Below, piece after piece: positions 61,483 through 64,000 of a DNA stretch of 64,000 nt. The translations under genes were made by a program, and so were the position numbers. The stretch is from positions 302,142-366,141 of the forward strand of contig NZ_FNVV01000013.1 of NCBI RefSeq assembly GCF_900108345.1. The letters run 5' to 3'. Source of the stretch: Bacteroides ndongoniae (GTDB taxonomy: Bacteria; Bacteroidota; Bacteroidia; Bacteroidales; Bacteroidaceae). The notes under the pieces were generated by a model. The model saw nothing but the letters and a program-made list of their open reading frames with translations. It had not been told where the DNA came from and searched no databases. Every line of letters starts with the position of its first letter. The first letter of the stretch is position 1.

Positions 61483-62655
61483 ATGAAAACATGGATTAAA
61501 TTGTATGGTGCGGCATTGTGTTTGTCCGCAGGTGTGATCTCTGCTTATGCAGAAGGAAACATGGTCAATAATAAAGCTACGGTTTCCGTGGCTCAGTCCG
61601 AGGAGTTCTGGAGCTGTCAGGCCGTGAAAACTTTGGGCAAGAAAGTAGCCGACTGGCAAATCAAGGAGTTTCCTAACACTTCGCATGGGGCGAAAGACCA
61701 GCGTGGCTGGGTGGCAGGTGCATGGTATATGGGGCTATGCGATTGGGCAGAACTGTCGGGCGATTCTACCTATTATAAATGGATGAAGAAAACTTTCTCC
61801 GGGCAGCGTTGGCAATTGGGCAACCGGATGTATCATGCCGATGACTTCTGTGTAGCTCAGACCTACATCGACCTGTACGAGAAATTTAGGGATAAGAATA
61901 TGCTTGAACCTACGCTGGCACGTACGGAGTGGGTGGTGAATCATCCTTCGAACGGTAGTGTCGATTTCCGTGTACCCCAGCTTCGTCTGGAACGCTGGAC
62001 GTGGTGCGATGCTTTGTTTATGGCTCCTGCAGTGTACACCCGCCTGTACCGTCTGACCGGCAATCGCAAATACATGCATTTCATGGATGCCGAGTTTAAG
62101 GCTACCTACAATCATCTGTATGACAAGGAAGAGAAAATGTTTTATCGGGACAGCCGTTACTTCGACCAGCGCGAGGCCAATGGCAAAAAGGTGTTTTGGG
62201 GCAGAGGCAACGGTTGGGTAATTGCCGGTCTGGCCGAAATACTGAAAACGCTGCCCGAGGCTGATACTGAATTCCGTCCCTTCTACGAGGCGCTGTTCAC
62301 AGAGTTTGCCACCCGTTTGGCCGGACTTCAGGGAAAGGACGGATATTGGCATGCCAGTCTGCTCGATCCCGACAGCTATCCTTCGCCCGAAACCAGTTCG
62401 ACAGGTTTCATCGTTTATGGTTTGGCCTATGGCATCAACCACGGCTATTTACCGGCTGCCGATTTTCTGCCTATAGTCAAAAAAGGCTGGCAGGCTTTGG
62501 CTGAGGCTGTAGATCCGGATGGGAAGTTGTGCTGGGTACAGCCCATTGGGGCCGATCCTAAGAAAGTGACTCACGATATGACGGAACTTTATGGACCGGG
62601 TGCTTTCCTGATGACTGCATGCGAAGTTTATAAATTGTGTAGCGATAAGGATTAG
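61483..62655 (+). CDS. GH105 unsaturated glucuronyl/galacturonyl hydrolase
   Basis: 390 residues with a signal peptide (cleavage near AYAEG). (alpha/alpha)6 barrel of the GH105/GH88 type that cleaves unsaturated uronic acid from oligosaccharides left by a polysaccharide lyase. Catalytic-type aspartate in RLERWTWCDALFMAP (about 170-185), and GRGNGWVIAGLAEILK, YPSPETSSTGF are conserved blocks. It stands alone, away from any lyase or SusCD pair in this window. Confidence 0.9.
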   Translation: MKTWIKLYGAALCLSAGVISAYAEGNMVNNKATVSVAQSEEFWSCQAVKTLGKKVADWQIKEFPNTSHGAKDQRGWVAGAWYMGLCDWAELSGDSTYYKWMKKTFSGQRWQLGNRMYHADDFCVAQTYIDLYEKFRDKNMLEPTLARTEWVVNHPSNGSVDFRVPQLRLERWTWCDALFMAPAVYTRLYRLTGNRKYMHFMDAEFKATYNHLYDKEEKMFYRDSRYFDQREANGKKVFWGRGNGWVIAGLAEILKTLPEADTEFRPFYEALFTEFATRLAGLQGKDGYWHASLLDPDSYPSPETSSTGFIVYGLAYGINHGYLPAADFLPIVKKGWQALAEAVDPDGKLCWVQPIGADPKKVTHDMTELYGPGAFLMTACEVYKLCSDKD

Positions 62656-62701
62656 ATGATTTCTTGACTATACCTGTGCCATACTTGCATCGCTCCTGAG
62701 A

Positions 62702-62754
62702 GACACTTGTACGGCTCGCGAGCAACACTTGCACGGCTCGTGAGCCATGCAAGC
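62702..62754. repeat. GC-rich palindromic repeat, locus 2
   Basis: Units GACACTTGTACGGCTCGCGAGC (start 62702) and ACACTTGCACGGCTCGTGAGCC (start 62725), then ATGCAAGC. Same family as 52655-52730; again just 3' of a gene, here GH105. Confidence 0.75.
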
Positions 62755-62852
62755 AATACTCGTGGGGATTGCAGGTAAGCTTCCAAAATTGGCGTATTGA
62801 CTAGTATGTCCCTTTCCTTTAGCTTCGTGCTAAACTTAAAACTCGAAAGATT

Positions 62853-63215
62853 ATGTTTAGCGAAAAAGATTTTGAAAGACTGTGGTTCCTCTACAAGACC
62901 GAGGGCGAACCCAAAGGAGTTTCCATCAACTCATTCTGTATTAGCAACAACATTCCTTACACGGCATTCTATGACTGGTTCAAGAAGACACAGAAGAAAG
63001 TTGTACCTGTAGAAGTGGAAGGTATTCCTGAAGAGTTGATCCAGGCAGGCAATGAAGAACAGGATGTTACTAAAGGCAAGTCTAAACGTACATCTCCCCA
63101 TAAAGGGAGCATCATGGTAACGATTAGAACCCGTGAGGGTTTGTGCATACAGAAGAAAGGCTTAGACTATCAGGGGCTGAAAACACTGGTAGAGAAACTG
63201 GAGGGCTTATGCTGA
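62853..63215 (+). CDS. tnpA: IS66 accessory protein TnpA
   Basis: 120 residues. N-terminal helix-turn-helix-like region (KDFERLWFLYKTEGEPKGVS, ISNNIPYTAFYDWFKKTQKK) as in IS66 OrfA. Its stop overlaps the tnpB start (TTATGCTGA). Complete. Confidence 0.87.
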   Translation: MFSEKDFERLWFLYKTEGEPKGVSINSFCISNNIPYTAFYDWFKKTQKKVVPVEVEGIPEELIQAGNEEQDVTKGKSKRTSPHKGSIMVTIRTREGLCIQKKGLDYQGLKTLVEKLEGLC

Positions 63216-63541
63216 GCATCAACGGTCTTCACAACTTCTACTACCTTCCTGAGCTTCACGATATGAGATGCAAGGCCCAGCGTATATGCGAGATAATCCG
63301 CGGCAGGTATCACCGAGATCCGCTGAGCGGAGACGTTTACATGTTTATGTCGAAAGACCAGCGTAAGGTTCGTATGATACACTATGAGCGGAATGCCTAC
63401 TACCTTCATGAGAAGTCCTTCATTAAGGGTTATAAGTTCATGAAAATAGAGCGTAAGGACGATGTGACAGTGTATAAGATAGACTGGAAAGACCTGGTCA
63501 CAATACTTGAAACTCCGGTAATAACGAGCATAAAAATTTAA
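63209..63541 (+). CDS. tnpB: IS66 accessory protein TnpB
   Basis: 110 residues from the ATG at 63209, overlapping tnpA by 7 bases. Typical IS66 Orf2 content: CEIIRGRYHRDPLSGDVYMF, KVRMIHYERNAYYLHEKSF, KIDWKDLVTIL. A longer upstream frame would read through tnpA and is rejected. Confidence 0.88.
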   Translation: MLSINGLHNFYYLPELHDMRCKAQRICEIIRGRYHRDPLSGDVYMFMSKDQRKVRMIHYERNAYYLHEKSFIKGYKFMKIERKDDVTVYKIDWKDLVTILETPVITSIKI

Positions 63542-63631
63542 TGATAAAACTCTGAAAATCAGCGATAAAAGTTCTCTGAATATTTGCGTATCTCACTGAA
63601 AATGAGTATCTTTACATAAAATTTAGAGAAC

Positions 63632-64000
63632 ATGGAAACAGAGGAACTCATAGAACACATACTCAGACAGAAGCATCTTGAAGAGATGATGAACAGGCCT
63701 GAAAAGGAGCATACACCCCTTGAAGGTATGGATAATGAGCAGATAAAGAGGTTCGCCCTGTTCCTGTTTGAAGAGAATCAGAACAAGAGCAAGCAGCTTG
63801 ATGAAATGATAGCACGACTTGATGAAATAGGAAAAGACCTGAAGGACGCCAACCGTAAGATTGATTCCCTTACAGATGCCCTGCTTAAGGCAAACAGCAA
63901 GGCTGAGAAGGCTGCCATTGAATGCAAGCTCCGCGACAAAGAATACAAAAAGCTTGAGAAAAAGCATAACGCCCTTGTCGAGCGTCTTTCACTTATGAAT
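63632..64000 (+). CDS. tnpC: IS66 transposase, N-terminal part
   Basis: Open to the window edge (123 codons). METEELIEHILRQKHLEEM followed by a coiled-coil region (FEENQNKSKQLDEMIARLDE, KAEKAAIECKLRDKEYKKLE) matches the leucine-zipper-like N-terminus of IS66 TnpC; the DDE domain lies beyond the window. Confidence 0.83.
   Translation, partial: METEELIEHILRQKHLEEMMNRPEKEHTPLEGMDNEQIKRFALFLFEENQNKSKQLDEMIARLDEIGKDLKDANRKIDSLTDALLKANSKAEKAAIECKLRDKEYKKLEKKHNALVERLSLMN

Larger units (their letters stand above)
62775..64000 (+). mobile_element. IS66-family insertion sequence, left end, runs off the window
   Basis: The order of tnpA, tnpB and tnpC start is that of IS66. The left end is placed at GTAAGCTTCC (62775), since IS66 ends start with GTAAGC-like sequence; the preceding eight bases GATTGCAG (62767-62774) would be the left target duplication. 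The right end is outside the window. Confidence 0.8.

Overview
This window is chromosomal DNA from a Bacteroides-like member of the Bacteroidales. The evidence is a SusC/SusD pair inside a polysaccharide utilisation locus (PUL), many promoters of the Bacteroides type (TTTG, 19-21 bases, TAnnTTTG), the gene order rplM-rpsI-rpsB-tsf, a Bacteroidetes-type long EF-Ts, and lipoproteins with a Cys shortly after a hydrophobic leader. The species cannot be fixed from sequence alone.

Layout. (1) 1-17.75 kb is housekeeping: trpS (cut by the window start), a carB that resembles the eukaryotic CAD/CPS1 type, three tandem tRNA-Val(TAC) genes, purB, an RluB-type pseudouridine synthase with a long disordered arginine-rich N-terminus, asnS, a small secreted protein, rplM-rpsI, rpsB-tsf, an SUI1-like factor, rex, an FAH-family hydrolase, ispF and two uncharacterised genes. 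(2) 17.77-40.04 kb is an AT-richer accessory block: a ROK-family repressor gene divergent from one long co-directional set of genes. These encode a Tat-exported DUF4434-like protein, an MFS sugar porter, an ADP-ribosylglycohydrolase-family lipoprotein, an N-acylglucosamine 2-epimerase-family enzyme, SusC, SusD, a third surface lipoprotein, three more DUF4434-like proteins, a glycerophosphodiester phosphodiesterase, a metallophosphoesterase, a CE2-like SGNH esterase and a decayed GH27 gene. (3) 40.16-40.31 kb holds only the tail of a lost gene and a terminator, and marks the right boundary of the block. (4) 40.3-60.96 kb returns to GC-richer core sequence: porin, mnmA, a secreted subtilisin, xseA-xseB, ilvE, an MBL-fold enzyme, trmB, an Mrp ATPase, a BlaR1/BlaI-like sensor-repressor pair, a thioredoxin-fold protein, a tripartite efflux operon and a coiled-coil membrane protein. 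(5) 61.48-64 kb has a lone GH105 gene and the left end of an IS66-family element that runs off the window.

How the genes may work together. The PUL is the most interesting part. Its probable operators are three copies of an AT-rich palindrome between the ROK gene and the first PUL gene; one overlaps the ROK promoter and the others flank the PUL promoter, so a repressor that also controls itself is likely. The four DUF4434-like proteins share two glutamates 101-110 residues apart in matching motif contexts, as expected for a (beta/alpha)8 glycosidase. Together with phosphodiesterase, phosphatase, esterase and 2-epimerase genes, this suggests a locus for a phosphate-containing, possibly acetylated glycan; that target is inference.

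A second theme is non-coding. At least ten intergenic regions carry imperfect inverted repeats built from short repeated words, and two 3' regions carry a GC-rich palindromic repeat with core GGCTCGCGAGCC.
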